A stretch of 64,000 bases of DNA from Immersiella caudata (GCA_030512335.1 JAULSU010000001.1:2294001-2358000), one strand, 5' to 3'; counted from the first letter of the stretch, positions 35,217-47,551 are shown. Notes: generated by a model from the sequence alone, not told the origin. Made by a program: numbers and translations.

Positions 35217-36350
35217 ATACCCGCAAGCCAGAGGCATTAACCTCGACTTGTCGAACACTCCGGTTCGACCTAGCGGTACCCCAGACGGTGCTCGTGAGCT
35301 CCCAGGGGACCCGTAGGTTTGCGCAGAACGCGACTCATGGATAGGGGTCCATTCTACGAACCTCTCTGCGTGGTGCCCCTGGACACACCACAGATGACGA
35401 CATGACCCTCATCGGCAGGAATTTCCCCTCCGTCTTGGGAGGACGGGAGCTGGCTTCATGATCAGCCAGTTTCTTATGAAATGTATCTTGAACCTTTATA
35501 TCCCTCTACATACTATTTATTCCCGGTATGGCATCAATGCCTGTCACTCGTACGAAGTCAGCCCAGTTGTCGAAGTGAAGGCCATTTTGATGTTGTCAAT
35601 CTTCTGCTTGTGGGCATACCGTTGCGATGAATTCGTCTCATCCTCTACAACCGTTGGCAGCTAGCTTAGACTAGAAGCGCCACAACGCAGTCGTCCATGT
35701 TTGTCCTGCAGTTAACTCAAATCTCCTCACGCTCTACGATAAGTCTGACACGAAGCCGTCCCACTATATCAATATTTGTCCACATGACCCGGCAGACCTC
35801 ACCGGCCCCTGAAATACCTCAACAGTTTTTCCACATTGGCTACTACGTCATTCCCGAGCCCCCATGCGCTATTTTGTCATCCAAGCAATACTTTGGGTGG
35901 GCAATCTCTGGAGGCGATGCTGACCCCATAAAGATTTCAAGGCTGAGCCTAGACATCTGAAGCGCTGAATGCAAGGCAGATACGCAGTTATCCAACGCCT
36001 TGTCATACTGAGCGGAGGCAAGCGTTCCCACACTCTCCACAGAAACAGAATACAATGATATGTCACACACACGAGCGGAACAGGCAGTTTGGCATCCGCA
36101 GTGAACCAGACAGCAGAAAGTCATTCGCTACCTGAATTCCATTCATCCCAACCTAAAGAAGATAAAAGTCGCTACCCAGTTCCAAAAAACGCCGCCCTAT
36201 GCTTATCGTGACATGGAGCTCGCCTTCCGCGGCATATCGGGTTTCAGGCGGAAACCCCTGAATAGATACACAAACGCCACGGGACTGTTTGCCCTTTGAA
36301 CTCAAACGCAGAATGCCACCAGTTGTTGATGGGCGTGAGCCTGATGAGAT
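35217..36350. other. Intergenic, convergent 3' ends of XYL1 and SDS22
   Basis: The two flanking genes converge here, so the region should hold two 3' untranslated regions. I see no gene in it. Confidence 0.55.
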
Positions 36351-37607
36351 TTAGGTTGTTCGTACAAATGCTGTTGGCGGTTAGTAAGCCGCAGTGCGAT
36401 GGATTTTTTGGAGTCACATACTGGCATCGATTTGCTGTACTTGGGGCAGAGCGAGCCGTACTTTATTCCGGTAAAGGGCAGGGGCCCTCAGCTGGAGCGG
36501 ATTGCCCTCAAAGTAGACGGTGCTGAGGTTCTTCTTGTCGGCGAGCTCGCGTTCGACCTCGGCAAAGTCGGAGATAAGGTTGTAGCTTGCCCAGAGCTCC
36601 TCAAGCTCACCTAGTGGGCCAAGACCCCTGAGGCTCGTGATCTTGTTGTTGGAGACTTCCACAACGCGGAGCTTGGTGTTGGACTCGATACCCTCAAACG
36701 ACTCGAGGGCATTGTGCGAGATGTAGAGCTCCTCGAGCTGGGGGATGGCTGCTAAAGGGCTGAGATCGCGGATCCGGTTGGACTGAATGCTGAGAAGTCG
36801 CAAGTTCGTGAGGCCGCCGAGACCAGTGAGCTCGGTGATTTTGTTCTTGGCCACCCAAAGCTCCTCGAGCGCCGGGAGAGCGTTGAGGTTCTCGAGAACG
36901 CGGATACGGTTGGAGCCGAGTTCGAGGTTGCGCAGTTTGTCCAGGCCGTCGAGCCCCTCGATCTTGGATATCTTGTTTGCGACGAAGAAGAGGTCGGTAA
37001 GGTTCTTGAGATGACTGATGTGTTTGATGTGCTTGATCTTGTTGAAGCTGAGATCGAGACTAGTCAGGTTGACCAAGTCATCGAGGCCCCGGATATGCGA
37101 AATCAGGTTGTCGTAGAGGTCGAGGTCTTGTAGCGTCCCGGCGATGGCTGAAAAGCCTTCGATATCCTGGATCAAGTTTTGACGCAGGCAGATACGTGCC
37201 ACCTGTTGGAACCGCTCGAGCCGCAGTGCCGGGATGGACTGGATTCGTGAATGTGTGCAGATGATCTCGTCGGTTTCGGGGTCCTCGGCGTCAAGAAGAT
37301 CTGTGTTGGGGTTTTTGGGTTTAGGATACAGCAACACGAATAAGGAGGTGCCTGCTTGCTAACCTTCATCGGCTGCGACTTCCTCTCCCTCGTGGACATT
37401 CTCGTCGTCCGAGTATTCTGGATCCGACAGAGCCTCCGGGTTTGCAAGGACGGCGCTCTTGGGGGGCACTCTAAGCTTCCCATCCCATCCCTTGCTGTTC
37501 TTGAGGCTAGGGCTGTTCTCTCCATCATGACGAGGTGACGGATTGTCATCGACTAGCTCAATATGGTGGCCTGGCGAACGGCTGCCTTCTTCGAGAGGTG
37601 CTGGCAT
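36351..37607 (-). CDS. SDS22: Protein phosphatase 1 regulatory subunit SDS22
   Basis: Sds22 is a nuclear leucine-rich-repeat protein that binds PP1 (Glc7) and governs its maturation and mitotic functions. Exons are 37607-37364, 37300-36422 and 36370-36351, giving 380 aa. After an acidic N-terminus of about 100 residues, about eleven 22-residue LRRs follow, for example LQDLDLYDNLISHIRGLDDL, LTSLDLSFNKIKHIKHISHL, LRNLELGSNRIRVLENLNAL and LEELWASYNLISDFAEV. The conserved cap NLSTVYFEGNPLQ with RNKVRLALPQVQQIDATFVR closes the fold. The last exon codes only the final residues FVRTT. Its intron has a perfect TACTAAC branch. The gene is divergent from the hydrolase gene with about 1.04 kb between starts. 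Confidence 0.95.
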
Positions 37608-38649
37608 GTTGGCGATGCGATAGAGTCAGTTTGCCTTTGCTGTTGTTGGCTGGCCGCATGAAGATGGCGAAGCGGCTAGAAATGTGGGAAAGTGAGATTT
37701 AGGTTCTCTGTGGGCGTGCAGCGACGAAGAGCCGGGCCGGTATAAAGTGGTAGGATTCAAGTCATAGAAAGGAGACTGGAAACTTGGAGACGCAGCCAGC
37801 CGTTCGCTATCCGTCGGGTATGGAGGGGTCGCCCACTCTTATCGTCACCAGTGAGCCACCCAGCCACTGGGGAAATGCGGGGCTTCGAGCTCACCGGACT
37901 GTCGATCACAGGCTGCTGGCGCCTGAGCTTCAATGCAAGACATCCCTTGGCTCTCACTTCTCACAACCTGCATTTCCAACAATGCACCTTTGGCTTCCTG
38001 TGTCACCTCCTGTTTATATTGTATTATGCCCCCTCAACGATCTGTCGATCTTTGAAAGCGAGACTATAGCTGTGGTTGAAGAACCTGACAGAGCCGCAAG
38101 GACAGAAGACTTGGGCTCTTCGCGCTGGCAAGTTGGAGGTCGGCTGCTGACCGCAGCCATTCCATGCCTGGAACGCAATACGCACAACTACCTACCTTAC
38201 AACTGTCGGGTGCCTCTTCCGAACACAGAACCAACCTAGCCGTTGGGCAACTTCGAGCCACGCCTCCTGCTGAATCTTTGAACAGCTGTGGACCCGCGCC
38301 TCAATTCCGGCCAGGTTTCGCGAGCTCTCGGTTTCCCTGAAACGGTCTGCTGCGGAGGCCAGGCTTGACGAATTGCGAGGCGACAACACGGATTTCCCCT
38401 CTCGCCATCGTTTCCCCGATTTCAACCCAACTGAACCAATCTGCCGCTCATCGGCATCGCAGGCTTTAGCGGCAGGTGGAGCTTGCTGCAGAACGGTCCA
38501 AAGGCTTCGGACGAGTCGCATGCGAACACATGATTAGGCAATGGCATGAGCGCAGCACCATTTTCTCCGCAGACGACATATCTCGCTGCTCTCTCAACAC
38601 GCCATTCGCGCTGATGCAACTCATCATCCCGCGCCGCAACCCCCAATGA
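37608..38649. other. Divergent promoter region, SDS22 and alpha/beta hydrolase
   Basis: About 1 kb between two divergent start codons. No gene or strong regulatory motif stands out. Confidence 0.5.
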
Positions 38650-39918
38650 ATGCTGCCAATGTCGACGTTGCTCGCCTCGGCTGCCCGCTGGCCTGCCCCC
38701 TCGGCCCAATTGCACCGGCTTCAAACAAAATTTCTGCACACGAGCTGTCGTCGTAGGAGCCGCGATGCGCCGCCACGGCGACTTTGCACCGTCAGGCCCG
38801 CTTCGCTGTCAAAGCTCCACTCGGGCTTCTCTCACGCCAACGATCACCACCCAAGCCGACGATGGGTCCACATCTCGCCGGTCTTTCTTCCGCCAGTCCT
38901 CTTCACTGGTCTCTTTATATCTCTATGGACATGGAAGTGCGTGATGCTTGTTGTTTTTCAGAACAAGATCATTTATATGCCCGGATTACCCCCGAACGCG
39001 CGAAGGGAGACCATTGCGAATTACGCCCACATGTGCGGCGGTATTCAGTGGACAGAGGAGAGGACCAAGGCAGCAGATGGAACTTCCCTTGGGATGGCTG
39101 TCACGACGGTCAGAGCACCTGGAGCATGTGGCTCGTCACCCATCACGGATTGGAAGCCACGGGCTCGCGTCTTTGTGCTCTATTTTCAAGGTAATGCGTC
39201 GTCCATACCGCCTCGCCTGCCTGATCTGTCGTGGGTTCTCCGTGCCATTAGTGATGGTCGGGATCGCGTCCCAGTTCCCTTGGAGTTGACATTTGTCTGT
39301 CTGAGCTATCGAGGGTACTGGACGTCAAAAGGTCGACCTTCAGAAAAGGGGATCAGATTAGATGCCGAAGCGGGATTGCGGTGGATTGCGGATCAGCATC
39401 AAAAAAGGGCGAGGGGGAGTGGTGAAAAACCAATCATCCTGATCTGGGGCCAAAGCATCGGGTGTGGTGTGACAACCAACCTTGCAGCAACCGGGAGACT
39501 GCCCGAAGATGTGACGATTGATGGTCTCCTGCTTGAAACCCCTTTTCTTTCCTTGAGAGCGATGCTGTCTGTCTTGTACCCACAACGATGGCTCCCGTAC
39601 CAATACCTGTGGCCCTTTCTCCGAAACCAGCTAGACAGTTGGTCGAACCTCGGCTTGATCGCTGGATCTTCCGAGGAACGCGGCGGAGTTTTACCAAACA
39701 TTTTCATTCTCGAAGCAGATCGCGACGAGTTGGTGCCGAAAGCCCATGGCGAGGCACTATTTCAAAGGTGTCAAGACGTCGGAATCCCTGTTGAAAAAGG
39801 AGCCGCGCCGGTCGCGTATCACAGCGAGGCGATTGCCAGGGGAGAAGGCAAGAAAATTGCAGCACAGGCTCTCATGAGCTTGATCAAACGAGCGCTGGAG
39901 CAACAAGGCCGCGGGTAA
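38650..39918 (+). CDS. Alpha/beta hydrolase, ABHD13/Bem46-like, membrane anchored
   Basis: This intronless gene codes 422 aa. A basic Ser/Arg-rich N-terminus of about 75 residues precedes a hydrophobic anchor (FLPPVLFTGLFISLWTWKCV) and the segment VFQNKIIYMPGLPP, typical of Bem46/ABHD13-type proteins. The hydrolase core has VFVLYFQGNASS (oxyanion strand), FVCLSYRGYWTSKGRPSEKG, the nucleophile elbow WGQSIGCGV, a following LLLETPFLSL, and FILEADRDELVPKAHG with the likely acid Asp. The catalytic His is probably in VAYHSEA near the end. The substrate is unknown; homologues associate with the ER or plasma membrane. A second ATG four codons in could be used. The N-terminus also has the basic, Ser-rich look of a mitochondrial presequence, an alternative I cannot exclude. 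Confidence 0.82.
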   Translation: MLPMSTLLASAARWPAPSAQLHRLQTKFLHTSCRRRSRDAPPRRLCTVRPASLSKLHSGFSHANDHHPSRRWVHISPVFLPPVLFTGLFISLWTWKCVMLVVFQNKIIYMPGLPPNARRETIANYAHMCGGIQWTEERTKAADGTSLGMAVTTVRAPGACGSSPITDWKPRARVFVLYFQGNASSIPPRLPDLSWVLRAISDGRDRVPVPLELTFVCLSYRGYWTSKGRPSEKGIRLDAEAGLRWIADQHQKRARGSGEKPIILIWGQSIGCGVTTNLAATGRLPEDVTIDGLLLETPFLSLRAMLSVLYPQRWLPYQYLWPFLRNQLDSWSNLGLIAGSSEERGGVLPNIFILEADRDELVPKAHGEALFQRCQDVGIPVEKGAAPVAYHSEAIARGEGKKIAAQALMSLIKRALEQQGRG

Positions 39919-41312
39919 CGGCAATGGTGCCAGAAATGGGTGTGGCGATGATGATTTATTTAGGGGGTCGTCTCAGACAGCCCTGCCCAGCCCTGCCCCT
40001 GTAGCGTCGTCCAGTCACCAGGGTCAAGGCAAACAAATGCACCAGGGCGGAGACGTCAAAAAAGGAGCTGCTCTCCAAAGAAGCAGCGAGAAAAAAAAAA
40101 AAGTAAATTGCGGCATGAATGGTATCAACCAGCCGATTAAAAGTGAAGCAACGGATCATTCCAACGGTCATTCAAGTCCCTTCCCGCCTTTTCGACCTTT
40201 GTCCCGTTCGGTGAAGAAGTTGAAGGGTCTGTGTGAAACCACCGTGAGGGGAACTGTTGGGATCACCAGGTGGGTGCGCCTCTGTTAAGATAAGACCACT
40301 CCAAAACGGTCGATAGAGGCAGCCAGGCTTGGGACTCGGGTTCGGTGCCAATGCTTTGGCGCCAACTTCGCATGCCAGTGACCAGCTCAATTGGCACCGT
40401 GACGAAGGGGAGCGTCTTCGTAAACTTTCCCAACGCTCAAAGTCGCATTGCGCTCACATCATGCCGTCGCCGTCGGGCGACGCGTCTGCGAGGCTCGCTG
40501 CCTGCCTCGTTGTGTGGAAATGTGGTGGCTAGCAGCCTTTCACCAAAACGGTGAGGACGCAAGGCTGCCACCGGATCAGCCCCACTCCGCCTTCCCGAAC
40601 TGCACACCAAAAAGCAACGATGCACACCCCAGCCCCGAATCCTTCCCTTCCCCTGCCTCGGGTCACCACTAAGACGGCATTTGCTCCCATCCACCTCCGC
40701 TTCACCAACCACCGCCATGGAACTGATAGCAATGACTCTGACTCCCTTGCAAACACACAGACCAGCCAATTCCGCTTGCTTCTTTTTCCCCCGCCCACCC
40801 AAGAATTCCATGGAACAGCCCCTGGCGCCTTATCAGCTTTTTGCCCGAAGAGGCTAGCAGCATGTCACCTGATCCCGCGTTTGTATCCCGTACCCCCCTG
40901 CACCACTCTACGCGTGTCGAATCACGTCGCAACTTGAAGCTCTCGTGTCTGCCTTTTTCGGCCCGCCGAGACGAGGGCGTACGCCTGCGAAATGCCCAGG
41001 CATCTGTGCAGACGAAGCGCGTTCGCTATATAAGAGTCGACCGCCCCATTTGACAGAAAATTTTCATCCTCTCATCTCTTACAGGTAGGTGGGTTCTTTG
41101 ATCATCATTTGCTTCATCGGTATCGAAGCCATCGCCAACTGTCGCGCTTTATCACTCCCATCCAATTCCATCATAGTTTATCATCACCACGACGCCGACC
41201 GCCCACCCAGTCATCCTCGCGTCGTCGTCCGCTATCCGACCGTTTCGCGAGTATAAACTCGGATGATAAAAGTCGGAAACCCATTGTCGGCGACAAGTAA
41301 CACACAATCACA
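39919..41312. other. Intergenic, upstream of the BTB gene
   Basis: No gene supported. The right end is the BTB-gene promoter, with a TATA box at 41027 and a long pyrimidine/His-codon-rich leader. Confidence 0.5.
41027..41034 (+). promoter_or_regulatory. TATA box of the BTB gene
   Basis: TATATAAG lies 286 bp before the ATG and is followed by a CT-rich stretch (41060-41085) where transcription probably starts. Confidence 0.5.
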
Positions 41313-42346
41313 ATGTTCTCATCCAGACGCCACGAGTATCCGCCTTCGAGCTCAACTACTCAGCACAAAAGCTTCTCCAAGAGCGGGCGGATTGGAAGAT
41401 CAAACTCGTCATTCAGCAAAGATGCTGGTATCTCGAAGCGTCGCCACGAGTCCACCCGCCGCCGTCCTGCCACTTCCAGCTCCATGAATGTCGATTTCCC
41501 AGCAGAGTAAGTCATCCGTGGCTGCACATGGATATTTTGCAGCGTGTTGACACATCTGCTTCAGGAATTCCATCTCCGCGATCGTCACTCTTGTTGTCGG
41601 ACAGGAGCAGCGCATCTTTGCAGCCCACGAAAATGTCCTTGCTGTGTCGCCCTTCTTCCAAGCCGTCCTGCAAAACCAGATGATGGACTCTCAAAGCAAG
41701 AAGATCTCGCTGCCAGATGAAGAGCCCGAGATTTTTTCGTCGGTCCTCGAGTATCTCTACAAGGGCGATTATTATCCTCGTCTCCTCCACAACAAGAAGC
41801 GGAACTCGTATGAGCTGGAGCAGCACCCGGAGGAAGCCGGGAGCGAGGCTACCATCTATCATCACAGTGTTGATGGCGAACTTCTCAAGGATACTGTCAT
41901 CTACTGCGCTGCTGAGAAGTACGGTCTGGATGAGCTGAAGCGCGTCGCTCTTCGGAAGCAGGGCCTTCGTATGTACTGTCGCATTGCCTCTGAATCCTTC
42001 ACGTCGCTGATATGTCTGTAGAATCGGGAATTCAAGCCAGCACCATTCTGGCGTCCGCACGATACGCATACGCCAACACTCCCGACACCGATTCCAAACT
42101 GCGCGCACACTATCTCGCCCTCATCATCCGCAGCCGCAGCACATTCAAGCGCAGTGGGACGATGCAGCTGGAGATGTACAACGGCGGCACTCAACTCTTC
42201 TTCGATCTGTTTGTTGCACTCTGCAACCACGTTGATGACATCTCGACCGCTTCGTAAGTGCTCGCTGCCCTTCATCAATAGAGCATCTTCTGACTGTTCG
42301 CATCAGTTCCACACCTCGGACACCTCGCAGCGGTCGCCCCTTTTAG
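41313..42346 (+). CDS. BTB/POZ domain protein
   Basis: Fungal single-BTB proteins are usually adaptors for dimerisation or Cullin-3 ligases; the target here is unknown. Exons are 41313-41506, 41565-41968, 42022-42253 and 42307-42346, giving 289 aa. Residues 1-65 are basic and Ser-rich. The BTB fold follows: ISAIVTLVVGQEQRIFAAHE, NVLAVSPFFQAVLQNQM, KISLPDEEPEIFSSVLEYLY and KGDYYPRLLHNKKRNSYELE. A later helical part has DTVIYCAAEKYGLDELKRVA and LFFDLFVALCNHVDDISTAS. The last exon codes only STPRTPRSGRPF, a short basic tail. All three introns are 53-58 nt with in-phase junctions. Confidence 0.88.
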
Positions 42347-44287
42347 GCTCCCATCTCAGCAATTTGCCTCACCATCTCCTATCCACTGACGCTATTTCCC
42401 CTCCAACAAAACTCCCGCTTTCAACACCTCTTATTCTTTTCTACTCAATGATTGATGCAGCTTTGGCTTTTTCACATTCTTACATTTTCACGGCTGGACG
42501 GGTTCATCATAGAGTAATTGTCTCGGAGGCTTTGGCTCGGCGTTTTGGTGTTCATGTTTTCCGGGAGGTCTTGTCGTTTCCTGATGAATCTTGGGGTTCC
42601 GACTGTTTTCTTCTCCAGAAAACCAAAAATTGTAACAACAACACGGTCACGATTTTGTTTGACGATAGCCCACGGGTGGCTATTCGGTTTGTGCGATGGA
42701 ATGGCATTTGTCCGCGAGCGGCTTCATCAGGTGATGCTATCTACGCTATTCGCGGAAGGATCTCGTTTGCCTACCGCAGTATTCCCAGTTTCGATGTCTT
42801 TCAGGGTGGTTCCGGGACAACTCGAGGAGGAGAAGGCCAGCTGGCCAGCAAGGAGACGGAGGAATCCGAACAACATCAAATGTATCATTATAATTCTTAC
42901 GCTCGCTCGTGAGACCAGTTTTACCCACAGAGAAACACCCTATTTGACGGGCCTGGTCCAGCAGAATAATCAGAAACGAACGCTGGATCTTTCTCATTTT
43001 ACATCGGATAGACAAGACAACGCAAGATGGTGGGTGTAGATGAGCTTCCAGAGCCTCATTCATGTGCACTCTACACCCGCTCAGCTTGCTCAGCACCCGA
43101 CTGGTCCGCGGCCTGTAGCGTTAGTGCAAATCGGCACTTGTCACACACCCAAACGGACATCCCAAACGGCACAAACCCATCTCCCCTCTCCACCCTTGGA
43201 GCAAACAAAACGCCCCGTGTCCAGAGTTACCACCAATTACACATCGACCCACACCATCCCATCCCGCTCAACACCCCTCCCCCCCTTTCCATCCACCACA
43301 AGCAGAAGTTTTGACTCCTGAGGCAGCACACCACCATCCATCAAGCCCCATTTAGATCCATGTCTGTCTGACACACCCACTTACCCCCATCTTTTCTACA
43401 CCGGCCTGGATGGACCCAGAAAAAAAGAAGAAGCCGGCGACCCGTTTTGTGAATCCCGCTTCGGTAAACACGCGTTGTGACTCACACGAGGGCACTGGCA
43501 GACACAGGGGAGGGGATCCCACACATACCCTCATCCGGGGATGCATATGTGCGCTTTTTTCAGCGAGGGTACTAGGATAGACAGACGACGGCATGCGACA
43601 TCCGTTTGAGAGACACCATCCACCAGCTACACCGAGTGCGGCGTGAGATCGGGGATTCGAAAAAGATTTAATTGATGGAAACGAAATTGATGGATGCGTC
43701 CTGTGCCAGATTGGGATCCCTTGCAGGAGGTGTCGTTGTGTTGCGATGCGTTGATGTGAGAGGCGAAAAAGAAGGGGTGAAACTGTTTGCAGCGGATTGC
43801 CCAAATTGGCCGTTGCAACGGCAACGGAAAGGAGACGATGGGAACGGTCTTCCAGCGCCAACTTTGTCGCTCTAGCACTGGTATACGGTAATCAAATTCA
43901 TTTGAATGAGTTACTGATTTCACGGCGGCAAGATGAAATGGATCGTGCGACGTGCTCAAGACTTTGATTGCCCATGTCTCCGCGGCCGCGACACCATGGA
44001 GCGATATATTTGTGACGCCTCGCGACATCGCCTGCGCAGGTGCGCAAATCCCGACCATGAGTCTCCAGCTTCGGTTTGAGGCCAAACCGCAGCGCGGGAG
44101 CCAAACAGATTCTTCCGCGAGGACCTCAAATCCTAGCCATCGCACATTCGCTAATGCTATCCTCCGTTTGGGGAGTAACGGGTCGTATCCCCTGCACTGG
44201 GCTATCGGTGCCCTTAAAAAGTCGCCCGGCATCAAGATCTCATCTAAGACATGATTCGGCTGTCGATTGGCCAAGGCGTAGAGGGCT
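42347..44287. other. Intergenic, convergent 3' ends of BTB gene and CSN12
   Basis: About 1.9 kb. Open frames such as 42154-42912 plus and 43627-44274 minus are not protein-like and I reject them. Nothing else is supported. Confidence 0.5.
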
Positions 44288-46052
44288 TCACACCCCCGTC
44301 CCTGGGAACGCCCCTGACTTACTCAGCACTACGATGCCCCGTTCGCGGGCAATGTAGCCCTTCATGAGGTTCTACGACGGAAAACGGTCAGCAGTGAGTC
44401 ACTTTCGAGGCAAATCGTATCGCGCCAACAGCTAATAGGCAAAGTAAGGGATCGCGGGATCGTCTCAGGCAGCCAGGCATCGACCGCTTGACGTAACCAC
44501 CGGATTGGGTCCAAAGTGCCACTTGAAGGTGATCATGGGAAAGCTTGACTCACTTTATAGATCATGTTCGCCAGCAGACATTCCACTTCATCGTTGTCTA
44601 GCGTTTCCTGACTGCCCAAACTAATGGCAGCCGCAAACTCAGCAACTGGGACACGGGTGCGTCGAACCGGTTTGTCGCCTTCAGTTTTTGGTGGCTCAAA
44701 ACCGCCGGCGACGAAGACCTTCCGAAGAAGGTTGCGTAGGGCGATGTCACGCCCTCGTTCGAGCGTGAGATATATGCGTCTTTTCACAAGCTCGTCTTCG
44801 TTCTCCTGGAGCGCGATGTCGAATTGATGTAGTTCCCCCTTCCGAATGTGTTGGGAAAGCGGCAGGAACAGCTTTTGGAGTCGTGGATATGGTTCTAGAA
44901 GCTTCTTACTGGGGAGTGTGTGTGTGGTGAGGAGGTGGCATGGGACAAGATACGTCAAGATCAACCTGTGTGCGGGTTAGCGATACGGCACTGCGCTTAG
45001 CAGGCAGACGTACTCCTTATTTTTCAGGGCGTTATTATGACACATGCTCCAGGCCTCGGTCAAGAACTTCTCGGCCTACACAATGTCAGCTGAACGTCCC
45101 TCATGCTGCCTGGGTATTTGACGTACTTGGACATAGTCCTCCTCCAAGAAGCGGAGCACGCCCTCGTAGTACTTGAAGGTGACTTGCTGGGACTTCGGGA
45201 ACGCCTCTAGCGGCGGCATATCTCCTCTGCCTGCGGACAGTGCCTTCAAAATGTTCTTTGACAAGCTTGCCGAATTCAACTTGAAGTACGTCTTGAAAAG
45301 AAGGTTGGCCACATGGTAGATACCCCATTTCCTTGAGCTCTCCAGTGGGGCTCTCGAAAGGTGATCAGTTCTCGATCTCGTAGTTGACAAGTGATTCAGG
45401 TACCCACTCACCTGTCACTTAGACACAAATTGAAGACACGGTTCAATTGCCGCGCGCAGTCTTCCAAACAGTGGTTCTTCTGGGCCTCTGGGTCAAAGTC
45501 GTCCTGAAAATTGGGTTCTGCCGCGTTGTCAAGCGAGCTACCTCGCTCTGCGTCGGCTTTGATGGCGAATTCGCGGAGATACTTGCCGGTCACAAAAAGA
45601 CAAGGTATCGTCCATGACTCAAAGCCACAAGACATGTACCCACGAATCAAAATCGATAGCACCTCCTTCCAGTCCTCGTACACTTTGGTCCATGACGCCT
45701 GAGATGACTATCAAGTCACAGTTAGATGAGCAACTCTGCCGGGCAGACGGGCACTGACCTTCCCGTTGGCGCTAGATGAGTCTTGTACGGCGAGAAGCTC
45801 ACCAGCAGACTTCCAATACGCAGCGTAGAGCTCGGTCCAACATTGGAGTTCCTCCTTAGGGATAGCTCCCTTCTTGCCAATCTCGCTGGTTTGGAGGCCG
45901 CGTTTCACGACGGACTTAACGTCATAGGCATTGCAGGTTCTCCAGATAGCCCGAAGCTCCTCGTTGGAGAGGGCTGGGGATAATGTCTGTGAGAGCAGGT
46001 TGCCATCGCATTGCTTTTGCGCCTGTGAGAAATCGTCAAATATGGCGTCCAT
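44288..46052 (-). CDS. CSN12: CSN12-like PCI-domain protein
   Basis: Csn12/Thp1-related PCI proteins act with the COP9 signalosome or with TREX-2-like mRNA export and splicing complexes. Exons are 46052-45759, 45698-45412, 45352-45127, 45075-45014, 44965-44554 and 44371-44288, giving 454 aa, the family size. Family segments are MDAIFDDFSQAQ, AYDVKSVVKRG-containing N-terminus, WTKVYEDWKEVLSILIRGY, GIYHVANLLFKTYFKLNSAS, VTFKYYEGVLRFLEEDY, AEKFLTEAWSMCHNNALKNK, ELILTYLVPCHLLTTHTLPS and the PCI core RDIALRNLLRKVFVAGG to VECLLANMIYKNLMKGYIA. The end is VVLSKSGAFPGTGV. I chose the ATG at 46052 because the longer upstream frame has no ATG. The gene shares a 517-bp divergent promoter with eL20. Confidence 0.9.
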
Positions 46053-46569
46053 GTTGGGCCGGTGGACCTTTCGCTTTGAGGACTGCCGTCGCTGTTCCTG
46101 CTGTGACACCCCTCCGAACAGCCACAAAGCCACTGGACCTCCTGGTCCAAAGGTGGAAAGGCTCCGGTAGTTTCTGAAAGTATTGGTAAAAGTCGTTTCA
46201 GTAAACAATGTGAGATTCCATGAAGTCCGTCGTCAAAGATGAGATCCAAACCCCTGCTGTTTTGATATGATTGGCGGTGGGGAGCTCTCTCCCTCTGAAA
46301 TCGCCCCGCCTTTTACAAGCCACAGTATGGGGCAGAAGTCCAATGCCATCAAGCCTCCACCGCCACAGCTAGTTAGCTGCAGAGGTCCGAGCTTTTTCAA
46401 GCCCTAACCAAGCACACCCGATTTTTTTCTCTTTCGCGGTCGGTAATTCGAGATCCTCGACAGCTCACCACGACAAATTTCGCGATCCATAGCGACGAAC
46501 AATCACAGTAAGTGCTCACTGTCTAGAGTTAATTTGCGACTTCCAGAGATTTTCTAACATCATAATCAG
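46053..46569. promoter_or_regulatory. Divergent promoter of CSN12 and eL20
   Basis: 517 bp separate the two start codons. The eL20 side (46400-46560) is pyrimidine-rich, as expected for a ribosomal-protein promoter/leader. No coding sequence is seen. Confidence 0.5.
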
Positions 46570-47551
46570 ATGGGTAAGCAGGTTTTATTTCTCTCGATGC
46601 TGTCGTGAATGCAAACGCAACCCTGGTCCCGACGTCAATTCGATCGATAATCCACAAGGCGAATTGGTGCACTTCACAACATTATGGCTCAGGCCAGGTC
46701 AACAGCGCCAAACAACATTGTCGCCGGGCGGGAACGCTCGAAACGCTATAGGAAGGCATTTGCTGTTTGGGTGTTATGGTTGACGAGGAACCGGGACGCT
46801 TGCCGATAATGGTTTTGTTCAACCTCAGTCGACACGGGATGGACACCAGTCCACTGAGCTCTTCAACACTTCGATGTTACGGTACTTGGATTTGCACAGG
46901 AATACTGACGATATCACTCCAGGTCGTCTTCAGGAATACCAGGTCATTGGGCGCCATCTGCCCACAGAGTCCAACCCGACCCCGTCCCTCTACCGCATGC
47001 GCATTTTCGCGCCCAATGTCGTCGTGGCCAAGTCCCGCTTCTGGTACTTCCTTCGCGGCCTCCAGAAGGTGAAGAAGACCACTGGCGAGATCGTCAGCGT
47101 CAATGTCGTACGTACAACCGCGCGGGAAACTCTCTGGGAGGGGAAGCTTACACGGCCCTTAGATCTCTGAGAAGCACCCCCTGAAGGTCAAGAACTTCGG
47201 TATCTGGATCCGTTACGACTCTCGCTCCGGCACCCACAACATGTACAAGGAGTACCGCGAGACCTCGAGGATCGCCGCCGTCGAGGCCCTCTACTCCGAT
47301 ATGGCTGCCCGCCACCGCGCTCGCTTCAGGTCGATCCACGTACGTTGGCAAAACCAAACTCCCGCTGGACTATCGTTACTGACACAGATTAGATCCTCCG
47401 CGTTGTCGAGATTGAGAAGACCGACGACGTCAAGCGCCCCTACATCAAGCAGCTCATTACCAAGGGCCTTACCTTCCCCCTCCCCCACCGCGTCCCCAAG
47501 ATCAGCACCAAGAAGATCTTCAGCGCAAAGCGCCCGTCTACTTTTGCTTGA
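46570..47551 (+). CDS. RPL20: 60S ribosomal protein eL20 (L18a)
   Basis: eL20 is a structural protein of the large ribosomal subunit. Exons are 46570-46573 (ATGG), 46923-47107, 47163-47339 and 47393-47551, giving 174 aa, the conserved length. The protein reads MGRLQEYQVIGRHLPTES, then YRMRIFAPNVVVAKSRFWYF, ISEKHPLKVKNFGIWIRYDS, GTHNMYKEYRETSRIAAVEA, MAARHRARFRSIHILRVVE and KGLTFPLPHRVPKISTKKIF. The first coding exon is only four bases, and intron 1 is 349 nt while the others are 53-55 nt. A long 5' intron is common in fungal ribosomal protein genes. Confidence 0.96.

Noticed and set aside
42154..42912. Plus-strand frame of 252 codons overlapping the BTB gene end
   Set aside because: It begins out of frame inside the BTB exon and continues into 3' sequence; the translation is not protein-like.
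43627..44274. Minus-strand frame of 215 codons downstream of CSN12
   Set aside because: No family similarity and no plausible codon pattern; it lies in a convergent 3' region.
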